Origin: Monilinia fructicola
Lineage: Eukaryota; Ascomycota; Leotiomycetes; Helotiales; Sclerotiniaceae
Direction of reading: 5' to 3'
Assembly: GCA_008692225.1 (NCBI GenBank)
Contig: VICG01000004.1
Coordinates: 2,709,001-2,773,000, forward strand
Length of the DNA stretch: 64,000 nucleotides
The position numbers and the translations under genes were made by a program. Numbering within the stretch: position 1 is the first letter of the stretch; each line of letters begins with the position of its first letter. The notes below the pieces were generated by a model that saw only the letters and a list, made by a program, of their open reading frames with translations, was not told the origin of the DNA and searched no databases. Below are positions 50,780 through 62,346 of the stretch, one piece after another.

Positions 50780-52074
50780 CGTTGTAGTAGTATCGATACC
50801 AAAGTACTTGAGTAGAGTGTATATGTACCGAAAGATTCGATTTTGGCTTTTGTAGAAGGAATTTTGTTGTGGGTGTGAAGAAAGTCTATGAAGGGAAGCA
50901 GTGCGAATGCTTAATATTACCTTTATTTCATGGATTGGGATCCCAGAGGACTCGATGATTCATGGTCACATAATGTAAATAATCATGTATGATTCTGGTA
51001 AAGTGCATTTCCGGACAGGAATGACTTGAGGGTTGAAAAATGAGCATGAATTGATTGGAATGACTATTAGATGACTGAGGAAACCGGCATGACTGAGGAG
51101 AATATTAACCGAATTTACTAAAGAATGATTTAAGAAGAAAGCGCGTCATAAATGACCTTTTGTAGTTTTACCAGACATTTACTAAAAAGTAAAAAATCAA
51201 CATCAAAATTAAAAAATCAGTCACCAGAATTTATCACCCACAATCCAGCAGTCAATCGCAGGCTACCTCCAACAAAGCCCATGAAGATCCAAGCTCTATC
51301 GTAACCAAGCCCCAAAAAACTAGATAAGGCAGAACTGAGAATACTCGATCCGAAACGGGGACATGGCGGGGAGAAATCGAAGGGGCACCTTAAATAAACT
51401 ACTATCAAAATAGCCCAATGGTGTTGGAAATTGAATGGGCCAAAGGAGAATCATCACGACCACTAAGTCTCTGTACATAAAAGGAGACTGTATTCCTCAT
51501 TATTTCTTGACAGCAGCTAAGAGAGAGCCATGATCACTGATCCGGATCTCCATTCCTAGCTCAATGTAGCTCAATCTTAGAAACCTCAAGCAACTAAACC
51601 CCAAAGAAAGATTCCCCACTTCGAAAGAATTATACGAGATAGATTCACACGGGGATATTGTGCAAATGTATTACCCAGTAGGTAGGAAAGGAAATAGTGA
51701 AAATTAGAGCTGTCATATTGGAAACAGGTAGGTCTGAGCTCAACTTTGAGCGCGTGTTCATGTTTTCAGGTTATTGAATTTTAGTTAGGAACGCTGCTGT
51801 GGAGAGCAGCTATCCTGTGTGAGATACTGGTTGGAGCGCGCTTGAAAACTTGTAAAATGTTGGACTTTGTGGAAGGTAAGATGAGAGTACTATTATTGTT
51901 CCAAATATGCTAGGCTATTCGGGATTCAGACCTGGAACATCCGGTATATCTCAAAAGCGGTTCATTTTCAAAAATGGGCCCGCAGAAATCCTAAATGAAG
52001 CGAGAAGCATCTAGGTGCTCCTTAGTAGCCTTCAGGATAGATCCAACCCCTATTGGTACGGCTAAACACCGCCC
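50780..52074. other. intergenic, no gene seen
   Basis: No coding signal or repeat of note. Confidence 0.45.
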
Positions 52075-53055
52075 TTACATCGCATGTCCCTCCGGCCCAT
52101 GAACGAAATCATTTTCAAACTTTCCCCAGCCCCCCGTAGGCTCATCACACATCTTCAACGAATGGATCCTCAAATCATAAGTTCCATCTGCCGGTCTCGC
52201 TCCCTGACAAACATTCCCTCCCATCGCCACATTAATAATGACCTGAAAATCATTCAACCTCCGTGTGCCCTCGGGAACCACGGCTTTCATAACACATCTT
52301 CCATCAATATACCAGACCATCTTTCCTCCAATCCCATTCTCCGGTTGATCCCACGCAAACTCGTAAGTATGCGGCGTATGATGCATATTATGCACCGGGG
52401 TCTCCACCACCCGATGTTTATTCCAATCCTCTCCATTGAAATGTCCCCAATGCAAACAAGTATGATTCGTCGCGTCACCATTCCACGTCTCCATAATATC
52501 TACCTCTCCATCAATGGGCCAAGTGAATGGTTCTCGGGGTAGCAACCAAAAAGCCGGCCAGATGCCAGATGCACAGGGTGGCGTAATTGATGCGACGAGA
52601 CTTCCGCGGTCGCGGGCAAGAGTCATGTGGCTCGTTAAACGCGCGCTTGTGAATCTGCCATTGGAGGAGATGGCTCGGAGGACTAAACATCCGTGCTCAT
52701 CATGGAAGGAGTTCTCCCGGTCTGCGACGTAGTTTTGGAGTTCGTTGTTTCCCCATCCGTGATCTCCGAGTTGATGTCTAAAGTTGTCGGAGACATGTGT
52801 GTGGGGAGAGAATGAAGGTGTCCAATAAGGATGAATTGCAGAATAGGAAGGTCGATTTTGGGGGATCGGAGGAGGGGCGCCTCCGTGGTGATGAGTTTGG
52901 GATGGGGCTGGGGGTGGGGGGTAATAGCCTTGTGCTGCTGGTGGTGGTGGTGGAGGGGTATGTGTTGTGGACTGACCAGGGATTTGGAAGTTGTGCTGTG
53001 CTGCAAAGGCTTCGCCCTTAGCTTTTGCTTTTTCGAGAATACTTTTGAAAGACAT
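52075..53055 (-). CDS. GH16 glycoside hydrolase, Pro-rich N-terminus, no signal peptide
   Basis: Intact single-exon gene of 326 residues. The GH16 catalytic signature is present as DGEVDIMETW: nucleophile Glu184, Asp186 and acid/base Glu189. GIWPAFWLLP (164-173) and NNELQNYV (103-110) shape the glucan cleft, and the C-terminal half has FQVIINVAMGGN. GH16 enzymes cut or remodel beta-1,3/1,4-glucans. There is no secretion signal: the protein opens with a short charged helix (FKSILEKAKAKGEAFAAQ) and a PPPPPP/YYPPPP low-complexity linker up to about residue 70. It may therefore be cytosolic or exported unconventionally, like similar fungal GH16 proteins with Pro-rich leaders. Its frame is unbroken. 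Confidence 0.9.
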   Translation of the reverse strand: MSFKSILEKAKAKGEAFAAQHNFQIPGQSTTHTPPPPPPAAQGYYPPPPAPSQTHHHGGAPPPIPQNRPSYSAIHPYWTPSFSPHTHVSDNFRHQLGDHGWGNNELQNYVADRENSFHDEHGCLVLRAISSNGRFTSARLTSHMTLARDRGSLVASITPPCASGIWPAFWLLPREPFTWPIDGEVDIMETWNGDATNHTCLHWGHFNGEDWNKHRVVETPVHNMHHTPHTYEFAWDQPENGIGGKMVWYIDGRCVMKAVVPEGTRRLNDFQVIINVAMGGNVCQGARPADGTYDLRIHSLKMCDEPTGGWGKFENDFVHGPEGHAM

Positions 53056-53514
53056 GATGAACCGTGTAGGGATTGTATCGTTGCAGATCGTTTAGATAGT
53101 GTGTAGTGAAGTTATAAAATTGCGCTACGTCAGCGTGCCGGTCGCCCTGGTTGCCCTGGTTGCCCGCAAAATCAGATGTTCTGCGGGGTATTCCCGATGA
53201 GCCTCCATCTGCAGTTGAGGCTCCCGGTGAGCTCACAGGTACTTGAGTCCCGGTGAGCTTTCCACAAGTATCAATATTCCTCATTTCGAGAAGTTTGGTT
53301 ACATTTCATCAATCTCTGTCCCACTTATTGAATATAAAGATCGGAAATTCACAAGAAAGTTTCACTAATACAAGGAGCAATTCAACATATTACGAGTAGT
53401 GACTATTCATTCATTTTCTGTTCCAATTTCTCTACACTTATCTCCTCTCCATCTTCATCTACAGCAAGAAGTACAAATACACAAACCCATCTATACACAT
53501 CTTCTCGATCTCAC
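53056..53514. other. intergenic between GH16 and COQ8
   Basis: Short spacer holding the COQ8 3' end and GH16 promoter. A GTTGCCCTG direct repeat sits at about 53140-53164. Confidence 0.4.
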
Positions 53515-56157
53515 TCATAGAAACTTTGTCTTTTCCATACTATTCACAAATAAGTCTCTGCATCTAACCCTGCTACCCAATCTCGCACACAGCAAGAATG
53601 CTCCACTCAGCTTCCTATGCAGACTATAAGTTTCTTCCGGCGGCGGCGCCAATCTCTCTCGAATCATAACCGGAATGAGTGCCTTGACTCTCTCCGTAAT
53701 CGTCTGATCTCTGAAATCATAAATCTCAGGAGAAGATTCTAAGAATGGTTCTGCGAGAGTAAGAACGGAGTTTATGTGTGCGTCCAACATTGCTTTGGAT
53801 TCTTGGCCTGTGAGATATCCAAGGTCAATGGACAGATCCCGGACGGTGTTTCTGTCAGATCGGGAGGCTGCGTTTAGAAGCTGTGTATATTTAGTGATGA
53901 ATTCCTCAGGATACTCGCGAGAGGCACCGAAATCGAGAAGTTCTAGTCTATTGGTCTGGGCGTTGTAGAGGAAATTGGTCCAATTGGGATCGGTTTGCAT
54001 GTATTTGAATTCAGTAATTTCCCGCAAACATAGACGAAGGATTTGAGTTCCAATCCAGTCTCTTTGTTCTTGTGTGAAACTTTGTACACGAGTAACACCT
54101 ACTCCTTCCATGTATTCCATAGTAAGAACCTGTTTTCCAGATGCTTCGGAGTATACTTTAGGGACAACAAAAACATCCTGTTCGTCTGCCAGAAGTTCTT
54201 GGAAACGTAGCCCGCATTCTGCTTCCCGAATGTAATCACATTCCCATCCTAGTTCCGTTCGGGCGTTTGCTATCGTCTTATCGAGGAACAGCCCTTTTGG
54301 CAACAATCGAGATGCTGTGAGTAGAATTGCGAGATTATTGAGATCAGAATCTATAGAATCTGCGACTCCAGGGTACTGAATCTTCACGGCGACCTTAGCA
54401 CCTGTTGATTTGAGGGTTGCACGATGAACTTGACCAATAGATGCAGCGGCCAAAGGAACTTCTTCAAATTCACCAAACAAATCCCTCCAATCGGGACCAA
54501 GATTTGCTGTCAATACCTTGTTTCTTTGTGAAGCAGGCATATAATCTGCGCGATCCTGAACTCGCTGCATCACTTCTTGGATTGCGGCCGGAAGCATCTT
54601 TGAGTCCTGAAAACTGATCATTTGACCCAATTTCAAGGCTGCACCTCTCATCCGAGATAACTTAGTCACAAGCCTATCCATATTACTGGCACTCAACATA
54701 AATGATCCCTCGCCGCCACCACCACTGACTCGGCGAAGACTTTCGCTGATTGCTCCTCCAACCATACCAGCTGCAAGGCCGCTATAATTCCATAATCTCC
54801 CAAGCCGTGAAGAAGGAACGCTAGACTCTCGCAGCTTATATGGAGCAGGCTGTGGAATATCTTTTTGCTGCATCTATATTACTGTCAGACCTCAGCATCA
54901 CATGCATAAATTACAGAGGAGTTCATATTTACAGTATCATTGCTAGTCTCTTTGCTAATATCTGCCGCTAGCTTCTCAATGTCTTCATCTTCTTGACGAG
55001 GTGTATCTGCAATTGGCCTGGAGGCAATATCCGGATTGATGAATTCCACCTGGACTGATGAGCGAACATTAAAGGTGCCTTGATCCTTGTTCTTCGCCAG
55101 CTTGGTATGTTCTACAGGTGTGTCTTTTACTCCCTTCGATCCTAGTGAACGCCTGCTTGACCCTTGAGTCTTACCTCCCAATAACCTAGCAACCCTGGGG
55201 CTATGGAAAAGATCTGTGTTGATACCCTCTGGCAAATGCTCTTGTTCAGGCACCGATTCAATAGATTTCATATTTTGAGTCATATTTTCAGTCGCAGAGA
55301 AGGTATCAGAGTTTAAACCATCTCCTTTCAAAATGTTTGTCGTTTTCCTGGACATCTGATGTATGTTTTGGTACTTTCGACCTAGGCAAAGAAGAGAGAG
55401 CAGGTGATGTGTGCATCGGTCTATCATAAAAAGAGTCCTTATCATGTCCTTCCTCCAATGGATTTTCGGAATTTCCAACTGTGTCTGCAGTTGTTGATGG
55501 TATTTGATACTCAAATTTCCGCTGAAGATGTTTTGCATAATCCGCTGAAAGAGGTTTAGTTTTAGGAATAGGAATGGTTGAGGCATTTGAAGACGATGGT
55601 TGCAGTCCTTCACCATTTATAGGATCTAGAGTAGGTTCGACTTGAGATCTGATCGGGATTGTATCTGCATTCAATTCGACGGTATTGATTTCCGCATCTT
55701 TGGGAGGAAGTGTTCCATCTGGTAGAGGATAACTATTGGCCTTTTCCTGCCGAATATCTAAATTTTCGTTTGGTCTCGGATCTACAGCCGAATTTGACTC
55801 TGATCTCTTATAGAAATGGTCCTGCTCTAAACCCTCATTAACTTCTGTGACGTGCTCTTGCTCTTTGGTAGATTTCTTGCTGGGTATAGGATCACCATTA
55901 TCCGATTGTGAACTTGACGTATTGTCCGTTGCCTCTTTCGTCCATTCCGGCACATTGTCATTCAACCGCGATACAAGGAAGGACGCGGCCTTTGCAGTCT
56001 GCGTGACTCGATCCGTCTGATTGCGTACTGCTCGTGCTAGAGTTGAAGTTCTGTTGTAGACATCTATTTGCCTTGTCTTTAGTGCAATGTGCTTCTGTGC
56101 AACCCCACGGGAAGCATTGAAGAGAGCGGCCAAGTCCAAAATCCTCTTCCCCGCCAT
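53515..56157 (-). CDS. COQ8: COQ8, ABC1/UbiB atypical kinase of ubiquinone synthesis, one frame break
   Basis: Mitochondrial matrix-side ATPase/kinase-like protein needed for the coenzyme Q synthesis complex. The start at 56157 gives MAGKRILDLAALFNASRGVA, the conserved fungal N-terminus, followed by a long hydrophilic region, SPRVARLLGG and VKDTPVEHTKLA. After the intron at 54932-54874 come the SSRLGRLWNYSGLAAGMVGG segment, the KxGQ motif (ALKLGQMISFQD), the Ala-rich loop of PLAAASIGQVHRA in place of a Gly-rich loop, VAVKIQYPGV, WECDYIREAECG, TDPNWTNFLYN, LLDFGASREY and the closing SLHRKLSGAFLLCARLGS. One extra base in the A run 55330-55333 breaks exon 1; removing it makes exon 1 exactly 408 codons and the whole protein about 860 residues. 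Confidence 0.95.
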
Positions 56158-56725
56158 ATTGAGCAACTTATTAGTGCAAGCTTGTTCATCTACTCATGTC
56201 GAATGATTGATGGTGCAGGTGAGCTCTGCAGGAATATGTTAGGTTTTTTTTGGAGGGGTGTCGAGCTTCATGGACATTTATTGCCGAGCTCCATCCCTGT
56301 AGTTCTACATCATGACAGACGTCACTATCATGTTACTGTAGTCGAAAAATAGTAAGCGAATATCAGAATAATAGAATGGCGAGATAGTTATAATTATAAT
56401 GGGGACAATTGGAATCAGGAGTTTTATAAGTACGGCGCAAATATATGAAACTATATAAGTATTACATTTCCAAATGAATATAGCATGCAGTGCAGTTGCA
56501 ATGTTCCAAGTGAATAATTTTGATCATACATTTACGAGAGTATGTATAATCAGATGGATTTGGCTACTAGTTCTTTTAGAAGAGTTCATAAATTGGACCA
56601 TACACATGCGCATATCGAATGTATAACAACTTTCGATCGTTCAAGACTAAATTAGCATTCATTGGGTATCTTATAATCAATATACACCCAAAACGCCGTT
56701 CTCCTTCCGTAACCCAATGCCATAT

Positions 56726-58099
56726 TCAGCGTTTCCCCGAGGGAGTCCATCTCGTCCGTAGGCTAGATTTTGCCTTCACGGTCCCAGGAGTCCTGATACC
56801 AAAAGTATCATTACTTCCCTTTCCTGAACCACCAACACGACTCCACAAGCGTTCAGCAGCTGGTGTTAGACCACCTGAACCCACTCTGGGACTACTGGGA
56901 AACTTTGGCACCGGGGTCATCTCAACCTTGCCAGTCATGCCAATTTTAGCAGACGTACGTTTACTTCTGGCCGTCTTGTCAACCATTCTGTGATGAAGGT
57001 CCTCCCGCCTGCTTTGTTCTTTTATTATAAATGGATTTTTGGTAGTTTCCCCCGGACCAAGGTTGATAATTGGAGAGGGAGCATATGGTTCATCTTCTGG
57101 CTCATCATCCACAAATGCATAACCATTTACACGTGGAGTTTCGCTTCCATTAAATCCAGATTCCGAATCCGCAACTCGACGTTTTCCAGCTATCGCATCT
57201 CTTACTGCAGACAATGATGGCGACGAAGGTATATTGGTTTCCTCTTGAAGCACAAGATCTGGTAATCTTGTATTGGAATATGCGACACCCTTTGGGGCAG
57301 CTCTTGACTCGATTTGTGCTCTCTGTGCCACCGTTTCAATAGCATCTTCCACACTGTCGGGTCGAAACATTAACCCATTGTTTGGTTTGGACTTCCAGGA
57401 ATCGGGTTGGGCTGGCCGTTCCGCAACATCTCGAATTGCGAGTCTATTCCTCTTCCCGCCATCATCTTCAAGCGAGTCTCTTGACTGTAGAAGCTTCGTT
57501 TCAACCTCCTTCTGCTTTAACATCATATTTGATGCTACTTTATTTCCAGTCCACATCCAAGCATATTTTTCAGCGCGTTTCTGGTTTTGTTTGTCCAGCA
57601 ATTTGTAGAAACTTTCGTTGTCTTCGCTGGTATATAACGATTGGAATTTGGTGAGGCTCATATTTGTATCCACTTGTACTTTGGGGGTCTGAGTTGTGTC
57701 GGATGCCATTGACATAGGAGTATCTCCAGCGAATCCTCCAGGTGTTTCCGAAGCTCGAGAGGGTGTCTGAATAGATGTACCACGCCTTCCAACACGCCTC
57801 CCCGGAGTCATAACATGTCGAAGCCTACGTTCGGCACTTGTGATCCAGGCTCCATCTTTTGAGTCGAGCGCATCAAGATATTCTTGTTTGGTTTCTGTTT
57901 CGAGTAATCCTGGAAAGAAATCTCGAGCGATGATTTCTGATATGGCATCGGTATATTCATCTTCATCAATAACATTCTTTGGTCGTTTTATGCGTTTTGG
58001 AGGTGGTGGCATTAAAGCAGTGTCATTTGCGCGTTTTGTGAGAGAGGTTGAAGCAGAGGTTGAAGCTGATGAAGTTGATTTTGATGGTATCAAATCCAT
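56726..58099 (-). CDS. ESS2/DGCR14-type splicing factor
   Basis: Intact single exon, 457 residues from the start MDLIPSKS at 58099 (an in-frame ATG 7 codons upstream is less likely). The family signature is VIDEDEYTDAISEIIARDFF at the end of a basic, Ser-rich N-terminus, followed by YLDALDS, the MSLTKFQSLYTSEDNESF block, KYAWMWTGNK and, late, PFIIKEQSRREDLHHRMVD. ESS2 (Es2/DGCR14, Bis1 in fission yeast) is a nuclear protein found in the late spliceosome. It is divergently transcribed from the PPT1 gene across a 0.7-kb shared promoter. Confidence 0.92.
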   Translation of the reverse strand: MDLIPSKSTSSASTSASTSLTKRANDTALMPPPPKRIKRPKNVIDEDEYTDAISEIIARDFFPGLLETETKQEYLDALDSKDGAWITSAERRLRHVMTPGRRVGRRGTSIQTPSRASETPGGFAGDTPMSMASDTTQTPKVQVDTNMSLTKFQSLYTSEDNESFYKLLDKQNQKRAEKYAWMWTGNKVASNMMLKQKEVETKLLQSRDSLEDDGGKRNRLAIRDVAERPAQPDSWKSKPNNGLMFRPDSVEDAIETVAQRAQIESRAAPKGVAYSNTRLPDLVLQEETNIPSSPSLSAVRDAIAGKRRVADSESGFNGSETPRVNGYAFVDDEPEDEPYAPSPIINLGPGETTKNPFIIKEQSRREDLHHRMVDKTARSKRTSAKIGMTGKVEMTPVPKFPSSPRVGSGGLTPAAERLWSRVGGSGKGSNDTFGIRTPGTVKAKSSLRTRWTPSGKR

Positions 58100-58822
58100 T
58101 ATTGCAGATATATATGTCAACTTTCAATTCAGCTCAATAGCGAATCTATGTTATCGTATCTGCAGAAATCGCCGCTTCTTAGTCGTATGGTAGGTTCCCC
58201 TTTAGCTAGGCACCTACCTAGTGGTATGATATGAAGGTAATGGTTGAATGGTTGAATAATTGACGACTAATTGAATAGTTAAATAGTGGCTTGTGTGAGT
58301 GAAACGAGGGATTGGATGCTATGCAGACCAAAACTATCTTTCTTACCTCGTCAAGTACTGGGTAGGTAAGTCTTATTACTTTCCTCTCTTCACAAGTGCT
58401 TGTAACTTACTGGTACAAAAGAGCAGAAGAGATGACATGACCGGTGGATGGAACATTAGATTATCCGAACCGATCCCATTAAGCGCATGCACGCAGGGAT
58501 TCAAAAACCTAAGATATCGAAATGTTCCACTACCACAAGGATAAGAATCTCTACTTGCAATTGGGGGACGGAACCTTTTGAAAGTACAAAGTACAAAGTA
58601 CAATCTTCAAACTCACTTCTTTGTTTTGTATTCAATATTTGTAAGTGCTACCATATAATCCAACTTTCACAAGATTCATTTCGAGAATTCCTACTAATCA
58701 TAACTCATCAACACGAATAGGATTTCTTTCTTATCAATATTCTTCCCCTCCACAACCCCGCATTCACTTTGTACCCAAAACTTTTCCCATATTAGTATAT
58801 CGGTATATCGGTATTGACAAAA
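58100..58822. promoter_or_regulatory. shared upstream region of divergent ESS2 and PPT1 genes
   Basis: The only space between two start codons pointing away from each other, so both promoters must lie here. It holds AAAGTACAAAGTACAAAGTAC (three 7-bp copies at about 58580-58601) and CTACCTAGT/TAGGTAAG motifs. No specific factor site is claimed. Confidence 0.5.
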
Positions 58823-60598
58823 ATGACCTCGCGGGAAGAAGAAGCCGTTGCCTTGAAGAATGAAGGAAACAAAGCTTTCGCTGCTCATGACTGGCTTGGG
58901 GCGATCGATTTATATACCAAGGCAATAGAACTCGACGATCAAAAGCCGACATACTATTCAAATAGAGCTCAGGTACTTTCAGGTGTACCCAAATCTCAAA
59001 CTGCTCGTGTGACTGACAATTTTTTGAGGCAAACATCAAATCCGAAGCTTATGGGTCCGCAATCGTCGATGCTACGAAAAGCCATTGAGCTTGATCCAAA
59101 CTTTGTAAAGGTGCGTTGGGACGGAGCTTGATATTCTACGGCCTTCACTTTGACTTGATCAAAGTTCTAATCACTTACTCGCAGGCATACTATCGTCGAG
59201 CCGTTGCATACACGGCGATTCTCAAGTCCAAAGATGCCCTTAAAGATTTCAAGACTGTTGTTCGAAAAGCACCCAATGATAAAGATGCGAAGCTCAGGTT
59301 GGCAGAATGCGAGAAGATTGTCAAGAGGATTGAGTTCTTCCGAGCCATCGAAGTTGGGGATCCACCATCTGCATCTGAAGGCCTTAATCTTGATGATATG
59401 ATCGTCAAGGATTACGATGGTGTAAAGTTAGGCAACGAAATGACCACCGAGTTTATCAATGATATGCTGGAACGCTTCAAGAATGGCAAGAAGATACATC
59501 AGAAATATGTCTACCAAATTGTTATGGCAGTTCAAAAGATTGTGTACGATGAACCAACGATGGTAGAAATGGAGATCGAAAGCGATGCACAGTTGACTGT
59601 TTGTGGAGATACACATGGTAAATGATCTCTAGCTTCATTAAATTTCCAAGCTAATATTGAGACACAGGTCAGTTCTTCGATCTCATGGAGCTTTTCAGAC
59701 TTAACGGCCTACCCACCGAAAAGCATTATTACTTGTTCAATGGTGATTTCGTTGATAGAGGTTCTTGGTCAACTGAAATTGCACTCCTTTTATATGCCTA
59801 TAAATGGTTGCGTCCATCAGCATTCTTTATCAACAGAGGAAATCACGAGACTGATGATATGAATCGCGTTTATGGTTTTGAGGGTGAATGCAAAGCAAAG
59901 TACAATGGTAAATAACCGTCTCAATCTATGCAGAGCTCAAGCTCTCGGAATACGACCGCTAATCCTTTGTAGAACGTACTTTTAAGCTATTTTCAGAAAG
60001 TTTCTCAGCTTTGCCTTTAGCAACTCTCATTGGCAAGAAATATCTCGTACTTCACGGTGGTTTATTCTCAGATGACAAGATTACATTAGATGATATCCGA
60101 GCTTTGAATAGACACAATCAACGCCAGCCAGGTCAGGCAGGATTAATGATGGAGATGTTATGGACTGATCCACAGAAAGAGCCAGGTCGTGGCCCAAGTA
60201 AACGTGGCGTGGGTATGCAATTCGGACCAGACATCACGAGGAGATTTTGCGAGAACAATGGACTCGAAGCCATCATTCGTAGTCATGAAGTACGAATGGA
60301 AGGTTATGAGAAAGAGCATGATGGAAAGTGTATCACTGGTATGTCGATTCTAATCTGACGTATTCTACACCACAACTAATGCATTCTAGTTTTCTCGGCG
60401 CCTAGGTATTGTGATAGCACCGAGAATAAGGGAGCCTATATCAACATCGGACCTGATTATAAATTGGACTTCCACAAGTTTGATGCAGTACCCCATCCTA
60501 ACATCAAGCCTATGGTACGTATTAGTCAGACCTCGACACAATTCCTGCTAACTCTTCGATAGGCATACGCCCAAAATTCTCCTTTGTCGATGATGTAG
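58823..60598 (+). CDS. PPT1: serine/threonine protein phosphatase 5 (TPR-PP5), one frame break
   Basis: Metal-dependent PPP phosphatase with an N-terminal TPR domain that binds the Hsp90 C-terminus. From the ATG at 58823: TPRs (LKNEGNKAFAAHDWLGAIDL, AIELDPNFVKAYYRRAVAY), a linker helix, then the PPP metal and catalytic motifs GDTHGQ, GDFVDRG, RGNHET, LHGGLFS and IIRSHEVR, ending AYAQNSPLSMM. Six short introns: 58973-59028, 59111-59184, 59618-59667, 59908-59972, 60339-60389 and 60515-60562, all GT-AG and in phase. One extra base in the A run 59077-59080 (ACGAAAAGCC) breaks exon 2; removing it gives 476 residues, the family's normal size. The break in such a conserved gene supports sequence error over decay. 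Confidence 0.95.
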
Positions 60599-62346
60599 AT
60601 GAAAGAGCTATCATGAGATATACCAAGTAATAGTTTTGGAGCATTCCTAGAAAGTTGGATCTATCCCATCTCATCGCATGTGTCAAGATAGCGGGCGTTT
60701 CGTGGGGAAACATATTGCAAAGCATTTGACCTTGTACAATAGAAGTGATATCCTAGCATATTTCAGCGCACCGCTTCAACGATACTCAAGCGAGAATGTA
60801 TTTATTCAAAATAGCCAAGCCTTAGGCAAATAATAACTTCATTCGGAGTCTCCATCATGAGTGAGATGTTTACGTTTGAGAAATTATGAAATATTACCAT
60901 GAGGTTATTCATTGTTGCAATCATCTGGGATCATCAATTCAATTTATCCCTCGCTTTCATGCCGCCCTCCTCATTACACCCAAGAATCTAACTTTATTTT
61001 GTTTCTCAGCTCCAGCTTCTGATCTCTCCCCGCAATTCGAACAGAGTCAACGGACGGGGTATACCATCTATATCGAATGCAGGCAGGGATGAAATGGAAT
61101 GGGGAAAGATTGGAAATCCGACTGTAGAAAAGATCCAACAATTTGATCCTTATTTTCCCATAACCACCACATCACACCAAACCAAAGTCCTGCATCATCT
61201 AACTAGCATTCTTCCTAATAACTGAAAACCCAGATACCAGATGACCTATATCCCATCAAATACGTCTTCCCTCCAGGAGTACACCATATATTAACAGTAT
61301 AGATAAAGTTAAAGTTAATTGACCTTCAAACCTGTTTACGTACAATATAATATAACATACAAACAAACAAAACAGAACATAGCAGGACAGCAAATTGGTC
61401 CTCCCTTAGACCCAGGCTCAGTCGGGCGAACGGGCTTAGATGCGTTATGTAGTGAGGTTATTGCGGAGATTTCTGGGTTGAAGAGGAGGGGGATGAGGAT
61501 TGTATATAAAAGGTGATCGGATTGGCGAACCAATCCCCTCTTGATTTCGCCCACTTGTCTCGTGTCGTGGTAGCGTTTGCGGATTCTGTATCGTCGTACT
61601 TGCGAACGTACCGTCCTGATTTCCCGGCAGCTTACCTCATCTCAAGTACCGTCTCACACCATAGCTCTACCGCCCTCCTCTCACAACACAGCATATCCAC
61701 ATCCATCGCAACAAGCCAACCCCCAACCCATCATCAATAGCGTATCTCCTTGCGACATCGACAAGCCACTAACTCTTCTACATGCATGACCAATCACCTA
61801 CGTACACCCTTTGAACTTCAGATGCCGAAGGTCGCGAAAAGTCAAGGAATAGCAGCATATCGAGACCATTCCTAGAATACCACTCCTCGCTCCATCGCCC
61901 CTCCTGCATCGGGGTTCCAATCTGCTTCTCGTCGTGAGAATATGAGGATTGGGGCTAGAGATGGCGCTATATGTATAGGGTTGGATCGATCGCTTCTGTT
62001 GCGGTTTTCTCGAGGTTTGAGACTCGAGGCGGGGGGTAATGGGGAAATTGGATTATTGTCGTGGTATGTGTTGATTTAGGTGGGATTGCTGCGAGGTTTT
62101 GGGGGTTGGGATTGGGGTTGAGGCTGGGGGTTTTTTTTTCTTCTTTCATGTTGAGATTGGGGATGACTTTTTCTTGGTTTTGTTTGTCTAATTAGCGTAT
62201 GGACTTCATGCGGAGACGTAGCAACGTGAGAGACAACGCCATATGAAGTGCGAACTTATTTCAATGGGTGTTCATTATGGTATCTGGGTAAATCATTGGT
62301 ATTCTTCTAACTTTTGATCGCATCTATGTGTATCTAATGTCATCAT
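60599..62346. other. intergenic between convergent PPT1 and LYS9
   Basis: 1.75 kb with no coding frame I can support. Confidence 0.5.
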
